This document shows, piece after piece, positions 37,607 to 46,900 of a stretch of DNA of 64,000 bases. A program made the position numbers and the translations under genes. Under the pieces are notes generated by a model, which worked only from the letters and a program-made list of their open reading frames with translations, ran no database searches and was not told the origin of the DNA. Every line of letters begins with the position of its first letter. Within the stretch, counting starts at the first letter, position 1. Source of the stretch: Anthopleura xanthogrammica (lineage: Eukaryota > Cnidaria > Anthozoa > Actiniaria > Actiniidae); assembly GCA_964019055.1 (NCBI GenBank), contig OZ025207.1:13143357-13207356 (forward strand). The letters are read 5' to 3'.

Positions 37607-39843
37607 CATCATCATTATGACAAGAGAATTTATTTGCCAAAGGAGGAAATTTCTATTGTTTTGTCTTCTAACAAGGCTGCCGTAAAAACCCTCTATAAGG
37701 AAAAAACTGATGGCGAGTGAAATCAGTTTCTTGAACACTTGACTGTTTCTTGGGTGTCCCTTCACTGAATACCTTTCCCAAAATCCCTTGACTGACCACA
37801 CAACGATAGATTCAAGGCGAGGCTGGAGTACACAAATGCAGTAAATGTATAAATTTAAAAAACTCCAGCCTGGACTTTAATCTTTTGTTCTGTATTCGGG
37901 AAAGGTCTAATTCATTGAAATTCAAAGTTGGAGTGAGCAGAAAAGACTGCGGTATTTTTTACAAAATAACTAACCCTTTATTCTTAAGAGTGCTGAGGAA
38001 GGGGGGGGGGGGGGGTGGGGGGTGCCATGTGAATACACCTCAGTAGTCTCTGATTCCATTCATTGTGTTTTGTTTTGTATTGAGTATATTATTCATTGAG
38101 TATTAGATTTTGTTAACCTATATTCATACGGGACACGAGATGATTATTATTCAAAATATTGCATCATTGTCTCACTGAAAAGCAAGTTTTTCGCATTCAA
38201 GTTTTACTGGTTATTCTTATCTGGTTTTTCCACCCACGAGCCTAAACAAACTGCCAAATGAGAGATATATCAGTGCTTGAACTAGGAAATTTTCAGGAAG
38301 ACTCATGGAATGAAGCTACTGATTTCAATGCACAAAACGATGACACGTCTCGTTATTACAGCAATAACCGTTGTATCGCGATCCGCCGTTTCAAAACCTC
38401 GTTTGAATTTTGGTCTTTTGCGAGCCGTCAATCATCTTGGATTTTTGCAAATTAGTCTATGCACGCTCGCTCATTCGGCCATCACATGCTTCGATCTTGT
38501 TTTATTTTATCTTATTTTTTCGAAAATCTAAATGGATTCGGAGATATTCCAAGAAGTTGTGATGGAGAGCTTTTCGAGTCTTCTTTCTGTCAAGTATTCA
38601 AGCCATTCTTGGAGCTAATCATCCACATAAACTTCAGGATTGTGCTACAAAGTTTTTCATGATCCCAAGCTGCATGTTGACAAGGACGAGGTAAATTATA
38701 TTTAGCTTTCTTCTAAAGTTTCGACAGCAACCTCTGACTTTTTTCGTAACTAAATCATTATAGGGATTAAGGCAATTGTTTGCAAATTAAAATTGTCTTG
38801 AGCTAGTTTCTATAATTCAAAATATTATGAAACGATCGGGGAGATATTTGAGATTCATCAGTCATTGTAGTTTTGCTGACTCATGCAGGATTTCCTTATT
38901 GATCAGCCTTCTTTTAACTTCAAAACAACTCTTCATCGCGGCGACTCCTATTCTTGAACTGTATTTTCGAAAAAAAGGTGTTAATTTTATGGGGATTTCG
39001 AAGCTGAGAGGAGCGAGTTCAAAGGCTTGTTTGAGCCGAAGATGATTGACGGCTCGCAAAAGACCAAAATCCAAATGAAGTTTTGAAACGACGGATCGCG
39101 ATACAACGGTTATTGCTGTAAACACGAGATAAATATGCGTCCTGTCTTCACTACATCCATTTGTTCTAAGTCAAGTATAATTGAGTTTCGGTTTGCATAA
39201 GACAATATTGAATCATAATCAAATGAAACTGATAACAATCACAAGCGATTGTAAATGATTTATAAACGTGTATTTTTATACTTTTGTTTTTTTCTTTACC
39301 AATTTCAATATAATTAAACACTAATTGATCATCCACGCATGGAGATTAGGAACACTTTTCATATTTATGCGTTTCAAAAACTACGTTTCATCTTCTTATT
39401 GTCTGTTTTAGCTTAGCCACGGTGTGTCAAACGTGGTGAAAATTGAAGTCAATAACATTGATAAATTTTATCAATAGTAAGTACAGAATATAAAACGTCT
39501 GAGAGAAATAATACTGCTCAAAAACCTCAAAATAAGGCATTTTTTTGCATTCTATGAACTTTCTCCCACTGCATGTGACCGGAATGTGACTACTGACGCG
39601 CCATTGCCGACTTGACAATGACAACTTTCTAGCTAAATATTTCTTAAATATTCTAACCCTTCTACTAAATTTCAATAATGATTTACCTGAATATTTATCT
39701 ACTTTTAGATTCACAAGCTTTAGATTGATAGCTTAATAAAAAAGACTTAAAACTGATGATATTTTCAAGGTAGTCTTTTCTACTTACTTGTGTCGAAGGC
39801 TGGAGCATTTGAAGGCAAAGTTCTTCAATCCACTTCGATACAT
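24940..39843 (-). CDS. Mitochondrial FAD-dependent DMGDH/SARDH/PDPR-family oxidoreductase with GcvT-like C-terminus
   Basis: Exons on the minus strand (5' to 3'): 39843-39788, 36160-35954, 35367-35234, 34635-34554, 34003-33919, 33295-33214, 32805-32684, 32581-32561, 32352-32106, 31693-31569, 30610-30262, 28635-28517, 27911-27760, 27366-27159, 26677-26582, 26012-25830, 25299-24940. All introns are GT-AG and phases join in frame to 875 aa, the usual family length. Residues 1-45 form a basic, Ser-rich mitochondrial presequence ([18 protein letters not shown]). The FAD Rossmann motif GGGIIG is at 61-66. TTWH at 93-96 carries the His that is covalently flavinylated in DMGDH and SARDH; vertebrate PDPR lacks it. 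Further marks are VNCAGQ-like [23 protein letters not shown], and in the aminomethyltransferase-like half [15 protein letters not shown] and [10 protein letters not shown]. Likely reaction: oxidative N-demethylation of dimethylglycine or sarcosine, with tetrahydrofolate as acceptor. The exact substrate is uncertain, because the FAD half also resembles bacterial GcvT-family oxidoreductases and PDPR. Confidence 0.92.
25427..25502 (+). tRNA. tRNA-Asn-like sequence, probably a pseudogene or SINE head
   Basis: Box A-like TTTAGTGGTTAGAGCATCCG and box B-like GGGTTCGATTTCCC are correctly spaced, with CTGTTAA (GTT, Asn) in the anticodon region and a TTTTTT tract shortly after the 3' end. However, the acceptor stem (GTCTCCA against TAGGACT) and anticodon stem pair poorly, so this is not a convincing functional tRNA. 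It lies in an intron of the oxidoreductase on the opposite strand. Confidence 0.5.
25545..25670. mobile_element. MITE family A, diverged copy
   Basis: Begins TAGGCCCCTTGCAGCACG and contains AATGCAGCTCAATTTGGAGG; the right arm (TTTTGCATGTTCTCCAAG...GAGCTGC) is decayed. Compare the intact copy at 40648-40781. Confidence 0.75.
26200..26262. repeat. SINE body fragment in an oxidoreductase intron
   Basis: GAGGAGATTTTTCTCAAGGT followed by TTTCCTCCCTTG is a diverged copy of the non-tRNA body of the SINE family whose best copy is at 42170-42345, in the orientation of the 31428-31545 copy. No tRNA-like head is visible. Confidence 0.45.
26950..27110. repeat. Diverged dispersed repeat in oxidoreductase intron
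   Basis: CAGTCGAAGCTCTCCTTGCG with GACCACTCTAGTAAG and inverted-type counterparts CTAGTTACGAC and CTCGCTTACGAGAG. Probably an old foldback element. Confidence 0.45.
28068..28262. mobile_element. MITE family B copy 1
   Basis: About 195-bp foldback. Left arm TTTCAGACCACGTGTCATTC pairs with right arm GAATGACATGTGGTCTGAAA, centre GAAGACACACATGAATATGG. Other copies: 31216-31417, 43244-43406, 52355-52526, 58433-58635 and a partial at 30182-30235. Confidence 0.9.
28437..28514. repeat. Retroelement-like 3' tail with (TTATCA)n
   Basis: TGTAAAGCGCCTTTGATTAT then GGGCGCTATATGAATCATTA then a TTATCA microsatellite. The GCGC...GCGCTATATRAAT design with a simple-repeat tail is typical of non-LTR/SINE 3' ends. 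Confidence 0.6.
28734..28941. mobile_element. MITE family C copy 1
   Basis: About 208-bp near-perfect palindrome: AATAGTCTCCTTCACAGTTC with GAACTGTGAAGAGGACTATT, then GCGCCATCTTGAAAGGTAGC and GAGACATGAGGTGACCTTGC arms. Other copies: 50250-50465 and 62738-62955. Confidence 0.93.
29486..29506 (-). other. Possible second (optional) 21-nt microexon
   Basis: The sequence between CTCTTTAG and GTAAGT is 21 nt and fits phase 1 on both sides, so it could be included between the exons ending at 30262 and starting at 28635, adding ELEWNST-like residues. Skipping it also keeps the frame and gives a loop length closer to relatives, so it may be alternative or false. Confidence 0.35.
29602..29885. repeat. 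(CAT)n/(CAC)n trinucleotide microsatellite
   Basis: Interrupted ATC/ACC triplets over about 280 bp in an oxidoreductase intron. The Ser/Pro-rich and Met-rich frames are repeat artefacts. Confidence 0.95.
30182..30235. mobile_element. MITE family B, partial copy
   Basis: CTCTAGGGAATGACATTACT followed by TTACACCTAAGCCGAAAAGG and TCTA is the right end of family B. On the minus strand it begins about 27 nt after the donor of the exon ending at 30262. Confidence 0.7.
30646..31012. repeat. (GAGTA)n pentanucleotide microsatellite, about 60 pure copies
   Basis: AAGTA units flank a central GAGTA array of about 300 bp; a single A/G switch at the first base defines the two blocks. It lies in the intron between the oxidoreductase exons at 31569 and 30610. 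Confidence 0.97.
31216..31417. mobile_element. MITE family B copy 2
   Basis: TAGACCTCTTTA at the left and AACGAGGTCTA at the right, with ATTTCAGACCATGTGTCATT and its inverted counterpart in the arms. Confidence 0.88.
31428..31545 (+). repeat. SINE body (same family as 42170-42345)
   Basis: Contains AAGGGTTTTTCTCCGGGTTC and TCAGGTTTTCCTCCCTCC, the non-tRNA body of the SINE. Ends about 24 nt inside the intron from the donor of the exon ending at 31569. Confidence 0.6.
31768..31945. repeat. (CCAT)n microsatellite, about 44 copies
   Basis: Pure CCAT array in the oxidoreductase intron, followed by degenerate CCTTCCTCC repeats to about 32010. Same motif, complementary strand, as the GPCR intron array. 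Confidence 0.97.
32561..32581 (-). other. 21-nt coding microexon of the FAD oxidoreductase
   Basis: TGGGCAAGAGAAGTAGGAAT plus G, preceded by TTTCATGACAG and followed by GTAAGT, encodes WAREVGM. Joined between INCAGQ (exon ending at 32684) and [12 protein letters not shown] (exon starting at 32352), it restores the Trp-Ala that follows NCAGQ/NCAGV in this family. Both flanking junctions are phase 0. Confidence 0.9.
32843..32925. mobile_element. MITE family A, half copy
   Basis: TACACCCCTTGCAGCACGGC and AATGCAGCTCAATTTGGAGG are present, but the right arm is lost. It ends 40 bp upstream of an oxidoreductase acceptor (exon 32805-32684). Confidence 0.8.
33352..33442. repeat. Short tandem repeat of CTACAGTGAC / CTACTGTGAC
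   Basis: About eight 10-11-bp units alternating CTACAGTGAC and CTACTGTGAC in an oxidoreductase intron. Confidence 0.9.
33752..33905. mobile_element. GTTGC-rich foldback element
   Basis: ACGGTGCAATATTGCGCG pairs with CGCGTAATGTTGCACTGTG. The central TTGCTGAAGTAG / CTACTTCAGCAA hairpin is perfect. Distant relative of 10265-10516. Confidence 0.8.
34363..34415 (-). repeat. Single diverged monomer of the 57-bp satellite
   Basis: Read on the minus strand, CCTTTGGGCTGAACTACGTC followed by AGGGCACAGCTTACTC matches the satellite unit of 1-1436 over nearly its whole length with scattered substitutions. Confidence 0.75.
35470..35770. repeat. TTCC/CTTT-rich low complexity with a 43-bp duplication
   Basis: CCATACTTCCACGTTTCGTT and the following CATTCCTTCCTACC occur twice in tandem (about 35533 and 35576), set in pyrimidine-rich DNA of an oxidoreductase intron. 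Confidence 0.85.
36180..37290. other. Part of oxidoreductase intron 1
   Basis: No exon seen. It includes a 15+ G-run at about 36634-36650 beside GGTGG repeats (possible G-quadruplex). The GTTGCACC-type words near 36290 are too degenerate to call an element. Confidence 0.4.
37295..37437 (-). repeat. tRNA-derived SINE copy
   Basis: On the minus strand a box A-like GGTGAGAGTGCTGTCC and box B-like GGTTCAAGCTCC are followed by the body AAGGGTTTTCTCCGGGTTCT and GGTTTTCCTCCCTCC. Same organisation as the copy at 42170-42345. Confidence 0.75.
37500..37617. repeat. Retroelement-like 3' tail with (TTATCA)n
   Basis: AATTGTAAAACGCATTGAGA then GTGCTATACAAGACCTCCCA then (TTATCA)n/(TTA)n. Matches the tail type at 28437 and 3608. 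Confidence 0.65.
38359..39118. mobile_element. 760-bp MITE, family D copy 2 (inverted)
   Basis: Same CAGCAATAACCGTTG terminal repeats and internal sequence as 17932-18696 but in opposite orientation, flanked by TA (38357-38358, 39119-39120). It lies in intron 1 of the oxidoreductase gene. Confidence 0.93.
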
Positions 39844-40640
39844 CTTTCAAAATCAACGAAGGAGCAGTACTGAAACAGAGAGGCGAAAAGAGGAATCATC
39901 AGGACTTTTTCAGTCCACGAGGCATATTTTAAGCAAAAATTTTCTGCCGGTTCTCGAGCAGACGCTGTTTGAAGTTCTCGATCGGTGAAAATCCATAATC
40001 ACAACAAAAACATCACGTGTATTTCAGGTGGTATATATCCTTACGAATTTCCGGAGACGAATTACTTCCGGTTCATAAAAACCACAGGAACCCCAATACT
40101 AAGTGGCCTGTTTTACAGACTCAATAATCGAGCGTAAAAATCGAGTCTGCTAAGATGTTATTACATTATTGCAAATATGTATTTCATAAATTATATATAT
40201 ATTAGCCCAGAGGTACTTAATTTTTAATTTTTCTTTTTTTCTCTGCATTTTTTCTCATATTACAAGATATCTGGTAGCTTTGGCATTTTGCACTGCAGGA
40301 CCTGCTGCAGGCTGTCGCTTAGTGAAGACCATAGGTTTTCGTGATATTTTTTCATCATTCATAACTGCCCTTAAGACCTAAATTAATCTAATGTTAAGAT
40401 CTTAGACTTTTATATTTTATTTCATAATTATATTCTAGGTTTTGTACATTTATATAGTTTTTTTTTTTTTTTTTTTTTTTGTAGACCTATATAAGCATTT
40501 CTAGTCATATTATACTTTTTACAGATTTTAATCTCTCATTAGCGTAACCCCCCGATCCCGGCTTTGCTCCCAGACTTTGCCTGAACTTTGCTTGCATTCA
40601 AACTTTCACATTCCCATAATGCTTTGCGTTTTTGGGTGGC
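39844..40640. other. Oxidoreductase 5' flank and promoter region
   Basis: No gene on the far side until 43954. It contains a TTTTCTTTTTTTC-type T-tract (40200-40480) and a short CTGCAGGACCTGCTGCAGG palindrome near 40296. Confidence 0.4.
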
Positions 40641-40647
40641 AACAATA

Positions 40648-40781
40648 TAGACCCCTTGCAGCACGTCGGAATGCAGCTCAATTTGGAGGGCAAAACAAAA
40701 GAATTTCAAACTCCTGAAAATTGGAAACTATTGTTTTGCCCTCCAAATTGAACTGCATTCCGACGTGCTGCAAGGGGTCTA
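40648..40781. mobile_element. MITE family A, intact 134-bp copy
   Basis: Near-perfect palindrome: TAGACCCCTTGCAGCACGTC pairs with GACGTGCTGCAAGGGGTCTA, and AATTTGGAGGGCAAAACA with its complement. TA dinucleotides at the boundaries suggest TA target preference. Confidence 0.95.
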
Positions 40782-40799
40782 TTGCTACCAAACAATGGC

Positions 40800-42090
40800 G
40801 TAGTACGTTTTCCCAATGGAATATATAAAGTGTCCGACAAACAAACTCGAATTCAGAAGGTCTTTTAGTAGAAATCAATTTTTTTCTTACTGTACCTTTT
40901 AGAATGCATTTATTCTAAGACAGACATTTACAATATTTTCAGCAATCGTTGTCTGTTCCATGCTGCATATCACAAACACACAGTAACTAGCGAAGTAGAA
41001 AATGAATATCGGGATTGGTGTATTCAACCCTGTGATTCACAATGGTCTTATGAATAAACTATTCATATCTATATCTATCTATCTTGTTCAGTGTTTCATG
41101 TAGCTGTATTGATGCGCGAATGTTTCCAATGAAAGTCCAATATATCTATAGAGCAGGCATCACGGCGCGCCACCCGTAATATCAATAAAGAAAACTTTAC
41201 TGAGAACAGTATGCGTATACCCCACGCTTAGTACTTTCTGGCCCCGAGCAGCAAGGAAAGACTGACTAGTCATTTAACATACATCCTTTGGTCCTATTCT
41301 CTATTAAAACTTGGGTGGAAACTGATTGATAACAGAACATACCTTTTGAGTAAAACGTATCCAGGATTAAGAGTTTCTAGACAGCCAAGCGCGCACTAAG
41401 TCCGTTGTTGCTTGATCATTTGAAAGTTGAAACGTAACTGAGCCGAGATAATAAAGTTCCTAATTACTATAACTTTAAAACTCTCTCGGGGGTTGGAATG
41501 AAATCCATGCTCTATTGAACTGAATACAAGATAATGGCTGAGCTCAGTTTGAACAGTGAAAAAACTGTGCATATGAACTCTAGGGTGCCTGGGGGAATGC
41601 TAATATTATGTTAATTGATTATTTGCAATCATCCATGCCCGCAGGAGAGTCAAAAGACAAAGACTCGTGAATTTAAAAAGGTCTTCAAACGTTCATACTT
41701 TTGTATCCAGTTAAAAAATAAAAAAAATAAAAAACTTGCTTGCTGTGCTATGTGAAGTTATAAAGCACTTGGGCATTGTCAGAACATCTGAGAAGCAAGC
41801 ATCGTGCTTCTCCTAACACTTCTCTCGTGTTCTGCAAATCCCAGCACACAACGCGTGCGCGTTTCCTGTTTCTTCACTTTGTCCGCTTTTACCTTGTATG
41901 CCCGTCATCATTAAAGCTCAGCTAATTTTCTGCTGTCGCGGCAAAGGACGTTTTTCGTTAAGTTTCGTAAACATCCCCTTTCAATTATCCAAAAATTGTT
42001 GGTCTAGCTATTCTCATGTCGAAACTCCTGCTCTGACATCTAGCTATTGTGTACGTTGTGTCCCGTAAGGTTTTACTGGTGTAGACGAGT
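40800..42090. other. Intergenic, repeats only
   Basis: No supported gene. At 41735-41835 a block beginning TGCTATGTGAAGTTATAAAG with GAGAAGCAAGCATCGTGCTTCTC hairpin recurs at 52160-52275. Confidence 0.5.
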
Positions 42091-42169
42091 GTGCAACCCC
42101 ACCAGATTTCTCTCGTGGACGATGAAATAGATAGAATCTCGAACTACCGTAAATTAAATAAATATGTTG

Positions 42170-42345
42170 ATTTTTCCGGATGGAGGAAAACCAGGAGAAA
42201 AACTCTCAAAGCAAAAAACCTTCAGCAGAGAGCCAACAAGCTCACAAACGACACCGAACCCGGCAGTACTCAAACCCGGGTCACATCGGTAAGAGGCGAG
42301 CGCTCTCACTGCCACATGGTCACTGTGTGGTATTTCGAGTTTGAG
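42170..42345 (-). repeat. tRNA-derived SINE copy (best preserved)
   Basis: On the minus strand: GGCAGTGAGAGCGCTCGCCT (box A), GACCCGGGTTTGAGTAC (box B), then GAGAGTTTTTCTCCTGGTTT and TCCTCCATCC. This defines the family whose body appears at 1437, 26200, 31428, 37295, 50905 and 54355. Confidence 0.78.
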
Positions 42346-42701
42346 CATACAGTGTATACACAGAAGTATAAGGATTTGAACAGCTTTTATAGATAAATAA
42401 ATAAATTGACACGACCATCTTTTAGAGTGAAATCACTAAACCCATGAAATAAAAATTGCTTGTTAAAGTGTTATCAAATAGACACAAAAGAAACAATGGG
42501 ATTAGGGTCTACTAAAGTGTATTAGTCTAATATCTATTTCACGAGTTTAGTAGTTCCCCTGTTAGCATATTTGCTGTTACTTCATAGTGCCGCTTGACAT
42601 ATTAAAGTCTCACTCTTTATCTCACGAGCAAGTAAGTATAAGCAACATTATACACTGCACACGCGCTTTCCACGGATGACGTCACAATGATGTATTATAG
42701 G

Positions 42702-43062
42702 ATTGAAATGCGGACAAGGCAAGCCCAAAACACATGCTAATATGCTGCAACAATGTTTTCTTGTCTTGTTGTTTTTAATTCTTGATTCCCCTTATTACCC
42801 TTGATACCACTTCTACCAGAATTCTTTTCGTGACTCCTTTTGTTGGCCTAGTTAACACCATTATCTTGTGACTTCTAAAGGAGTCAAAACATTTGAACGA
42901 GAAAAATAATTCGAAGAGGATTCTAGTGGTAGTGGTATCAAGACGTCATGAGGGGAATGGTGAATTCGTGGAAAAACTATGTTTTTTCGACTGATATTGA
43001 TCTTCTTTTCCTTGTAATCGAAGCTCTTTTACAAAGTTTGTCCGCATTTCGATCCCACAAGG
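42702..43062. mobile_element. Nested foldback elements
   Basis: Outer pair GATTGAAATGCGGACAA / TTGTCCGCATTTCGATC. Inner pair (42786-42958) ATTCCCCTTATTACCCTTGA / TCAAGACGTCATGAGGGGAAT with GATACCACTTCTACCAGAAT / ATTCTAGTGGTAGTGGTATC. Confidence 0.85.
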
Positions 43063-43243
43063 CTTTGCGATATCTATTTTTAGTAACCGTGAAAAATGCT
43101 ATTCTTATATCTTATTCTTAGTAATGATGATTATCACCATCAAAGAGCTGTAATGAGCCTTAATAGGCTTTAAAATTACAAGTGTGTCTAGACATTCGTA
43201 TTAGCTAAATAAATGTTAAACTTCACAACAAACAACACAATAA

Positions 43244-43406
43244 TAGACTGTTTTAGCTTGGGTGTAATGTATCATTTCTTTGTTTAACAGTTGGTCATTA
43301 GAAGACACATGAATATGGATACAACTCAAACAAAGAATCTTACTCTCAAGGGAATGACACTTGGTCTGAAATGGGAAAACTTTACACCCAAGCTAAAAAA
43401 GGTCTA
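43244..43406. mobile_element. MITE family B copy 3
   Basis: TAGACTGTTTTAGCTTGGGT pairs with ACCCAAGCTAAAAAAGGTCT. Internal deletion of the left arm relative to copy 1. Confidence 0.88.
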
Positions 43407-43496
43407 TACAAATTTGTGTCATTAGTTATTATCACCTTATCACCACATGAATTGCATGGTACCAGTTTTCATAGTAAGCAAGTTATTCCAACTTCT

Positions 43497-43665
43497 GTTA
43501 GGAATATCTTCGTGTAGAGGTCACAATAGAGGACACAGTGTATGCAATTCAATAGAAACCTATTGTATTCTTTGTTAGCTTCATTCTATCATATAACTTG
43601 GAGTCTTGAATTGAAGGCTATTGAATTACATAGACTGTGTCCTCTACACAAAGAAGGGACTGAAT
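43497..43665. mobile_element. Foldback element
   Basis: CGTGTAGAGGTCACAATAGA...GGACACAGTGTATG pairs with CATAGACTGTGTCCTCTACA; inner TTCAATAG / CTATTGAA arms. Confidence 0.75.
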
Positions 43666-43953
43666 TATACAACCTTTTAGGGAAAAGATTGATTAAGTAA
43701 TCCTTCAGGGAATGTGAAAGATATTCAAGAAAACCCTGCCTTCTTTACTAAAGTAAGGTCATGGTCAGGAAGTTTCTCACCTTTCCCCCTTCTCCAAGTG
43801 TTAATTGAAATTTCACGAACTACCCCTCCCCTACCCATTCAAGACACAAAGGATAAAAACTGTGACGATTCTCCTTCTTGGACCATAAAAATAAATTGAC
43901 CTTTTGGACTCTTCAGGATTTTTTTCCTAAAAGTTGAATGTTCTACCATCAGT

Positions 43954-46900
43954 CTATTTATTCTTGGAAGCCCAATTAAGATCATCTGATCTTGGTATTG
44001 CCCCTGTTGTCTTGGTAATAACATACTCCAACCCTCGCCAGAAGTTTATAACTTCAAGTGGGTAATTTAACCAGCCAGTGGTAATACAGAAATATGTTTC
44101 ATGGGGAGAGACGTGGTGGATTCTATGGTGAAGCCTCGGTAATATGATATGCCACTGCTGAAGCTTCTCTACCCACCAGGGTAAACCAAAGTAGGTGTGG
44201 GACCACTTGTGGAACTGATTTGTCAGCATAACAAAAATGCCGAGAGAGAAAAGATAGAAGTCCCAAGGGTACCATGCGTTGATGGTCTCCTGAGAGCAGA
44301 TGAAGTACTTCAGAGTTATAGCAGTCAGGATGGGGAGGGTAACGAGGCAGTTGTCACCATTTGTTTCAATGAGGTCATGTCGGGTGATGGCTGTTGGGTC
44401 CACATGGTGTTCTCTGAATGGACGAATAAAAGCCTTGAAAAAGAATAAGAATAAATAATAGCATTAAACAGAAATTTAACTGGAATTCAAACTTGCAGAC
44501 AGCCACCCTCAGCCCCAGACAGTAAGATAACATAACAGAGCTCTGGTTTCAAGGGTGGGGGGTACAATAAAATTCAATCAAACAACACAATAAGTAGTAT
44601 TTTAGATCATTCATGTTTTGCAAGGGTAACAGTACAGTAAATAGTGTGTTCCTACGAAACCAGAAGTAAAAAGAACAAATTGTACATCCACTACTTTGCA
44701 TATTTGTTACAGGCACTGCACAAGCCAAAAATGGTTTTCTGTAATGAGTTGCCTAAAGCTTTGACATGACATTAATGCGATAAATATGTTGCTCCCTCAA
44801 AACTATGGCACTGGAAATCGCATTTCCAAGAGGTTTGATTTCAAACTTTTCAGGGGGTGAAAATTGCATTCTTCAGACCCCCCCAGATTAGCCCTTCCTT
44901 AAAACTATGCTCCATGGTTCCTGCAGTGCTATGTGAATATGCAACTAAAGCCAACAGTAAGGAATTATGATCTTTTCTTACTTTTCCAACAACTGGCAGG
45001 TCAATAGAACCCCAGGTGTCTGCACCCCAGTGCACAAGACCAGATACAAAATCAGCAGTAAGGATTCCTGTAACTATAACACAGACACAAGAATATAAAC
45101 CATTAGTAAGATGGGTGGCACAGCAAGAAAACTCTTGTATCATAGGAATAATATTATTAACATCTATATCAATGTATTTTCTTGAGCATTTGTGGTAAAC
45201 AATGACACGATACTCAAGGGAATGACATAAATGAGAAAATATTGTCCTAGAACTCAAATGTAAACTCATGGCTGTAAGCTAGAGGCTGAAATTTGGATTT
45301 CTGCTGTCATCAATCAAAATTAATCAGTTGGTACCTTTTACATTTTTGACTGATGGCAGTGAAAAACCAAATACCAAGGAGCAACTCCAGAAAATTGAGT
45401 TATAGAACTGATATCCAGCTGAGTTGGCCTTCAGAACAAACTCAAGGTCATCCAATCAGAATTGAGGATTCAACATGGTATTTTGATTAGCATTTCCCAT
45501 TATTCTGCCAAGAGAATTTATGAAATACGAATTCTTCGTTCTTTAAATTAATCGTAAACGCTAATCGAACTGATGGCGGAATTTTATTTCAATCAACAAG
45601 AAAAGTCTATATGGTATACTCGGTGATTACTTGAAAAATGCTAACCAAAAATAGTGACCCAAAATTCCTTTCGGGGAAGGCAATCAACTCAGCTGGATCT
45701 TATGAGTGTGAAAGGTGATGGCTATGGCACACATTTTAAAAGCTTCACTCTGATTGGTCAATATCTGAGAATGGAATGTGTTGTTTGCTTTGAGATAGAA
45801 GGCAGCGGAGAAGGAGATCAAAAATGACGCTTTGAACTTCTGCATGGAGATTACAGTGCTTTTCATATTTCTGTGACCTACTGTATTGACTCCAGACGTC
45901 TGCCATTTTGGCCTTTGTCAGTCAAATTAACAACAAGCTGAGTTCATTCCGATCATGAGGGATAAAGAAATTCCCATTTGAATATGGCCACCGAGTAAGA
46001 GGATTTCCCAATCGCTTGGTTGGAATTAACTTAACCTGTTGTAAGTTTGATTAACAGTAGCCAAAATGCCAGACATCTGGAGTCGGTTAGGTCACAGAAT
46101 GAAATGCACTGTATGTAACTAACTGTTTCCAATCTGTGCTGCGATCTTTATCAGTTCTGCTACCACAGGTAGCCCAAACACAAGTATATTTACAACGAAA
46201 AGGTGCCACAATCTGCCTATAACTTTTTTATTTATAGCTTTATATAACATATATATATTTATCATATAATTATCCATGAAATACCTATATTTCTCACTTT
46301 CGTAAACTTGTTATTTTCACTAGTGAAAATAACATGTTATTTTCACTAGTGAAAAGATCGTTACCATGGTTACACTTTGAGTGCCCTTCAGGGCAGCTTT
46401 GCGATTTTCATTCATCAGATTTTCAGGTTTTACTTCATTCATTATGGCTTCTAGTAGCGTGAATTTGTCGGATAGAAAACTTCCTTCATGGGAAATCGAA
46501 GTCCCTGAACCACAGCAAAGACGATTTGCTAGCATTACAGAGATGGATGTAGATAATCTCATTTCAAATCAAGAAAATGAGAACACGAAAAAGAAGACAC
46601 TCTATGACTTGAAGACAGTGAGAGCGTATTTACTCGAAGAACACAATGAAGGCAGAGATTTGGAGATTATACCGCCAGATGAATTGAATGTTTTACTGAG
46701 CCAGTTCATTGTAGCAGCAAGAACAAAAAGCGGTAAAAATTATGAACCTTCCTCGCTAAGAGGAATGTTATCAAGCGTAGACCGTTATCTTGGACGGCAA
46801 AACTACGGCAAAAAGTTCAAGCAGCAGCGTCAAGTCCGTCAAGAAATATCGACGAATCATCGATTCATCGGATAGCAGTCAAGAGACTGAGTAAGCATTA

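Noticed and set aside
46444..46875. An extra PEDS1 exon or host gene
   Set aside because: It lies antisense in the intron, is bounded by element inverted repeats, and has Crypton-type rather than desaturase sequence.
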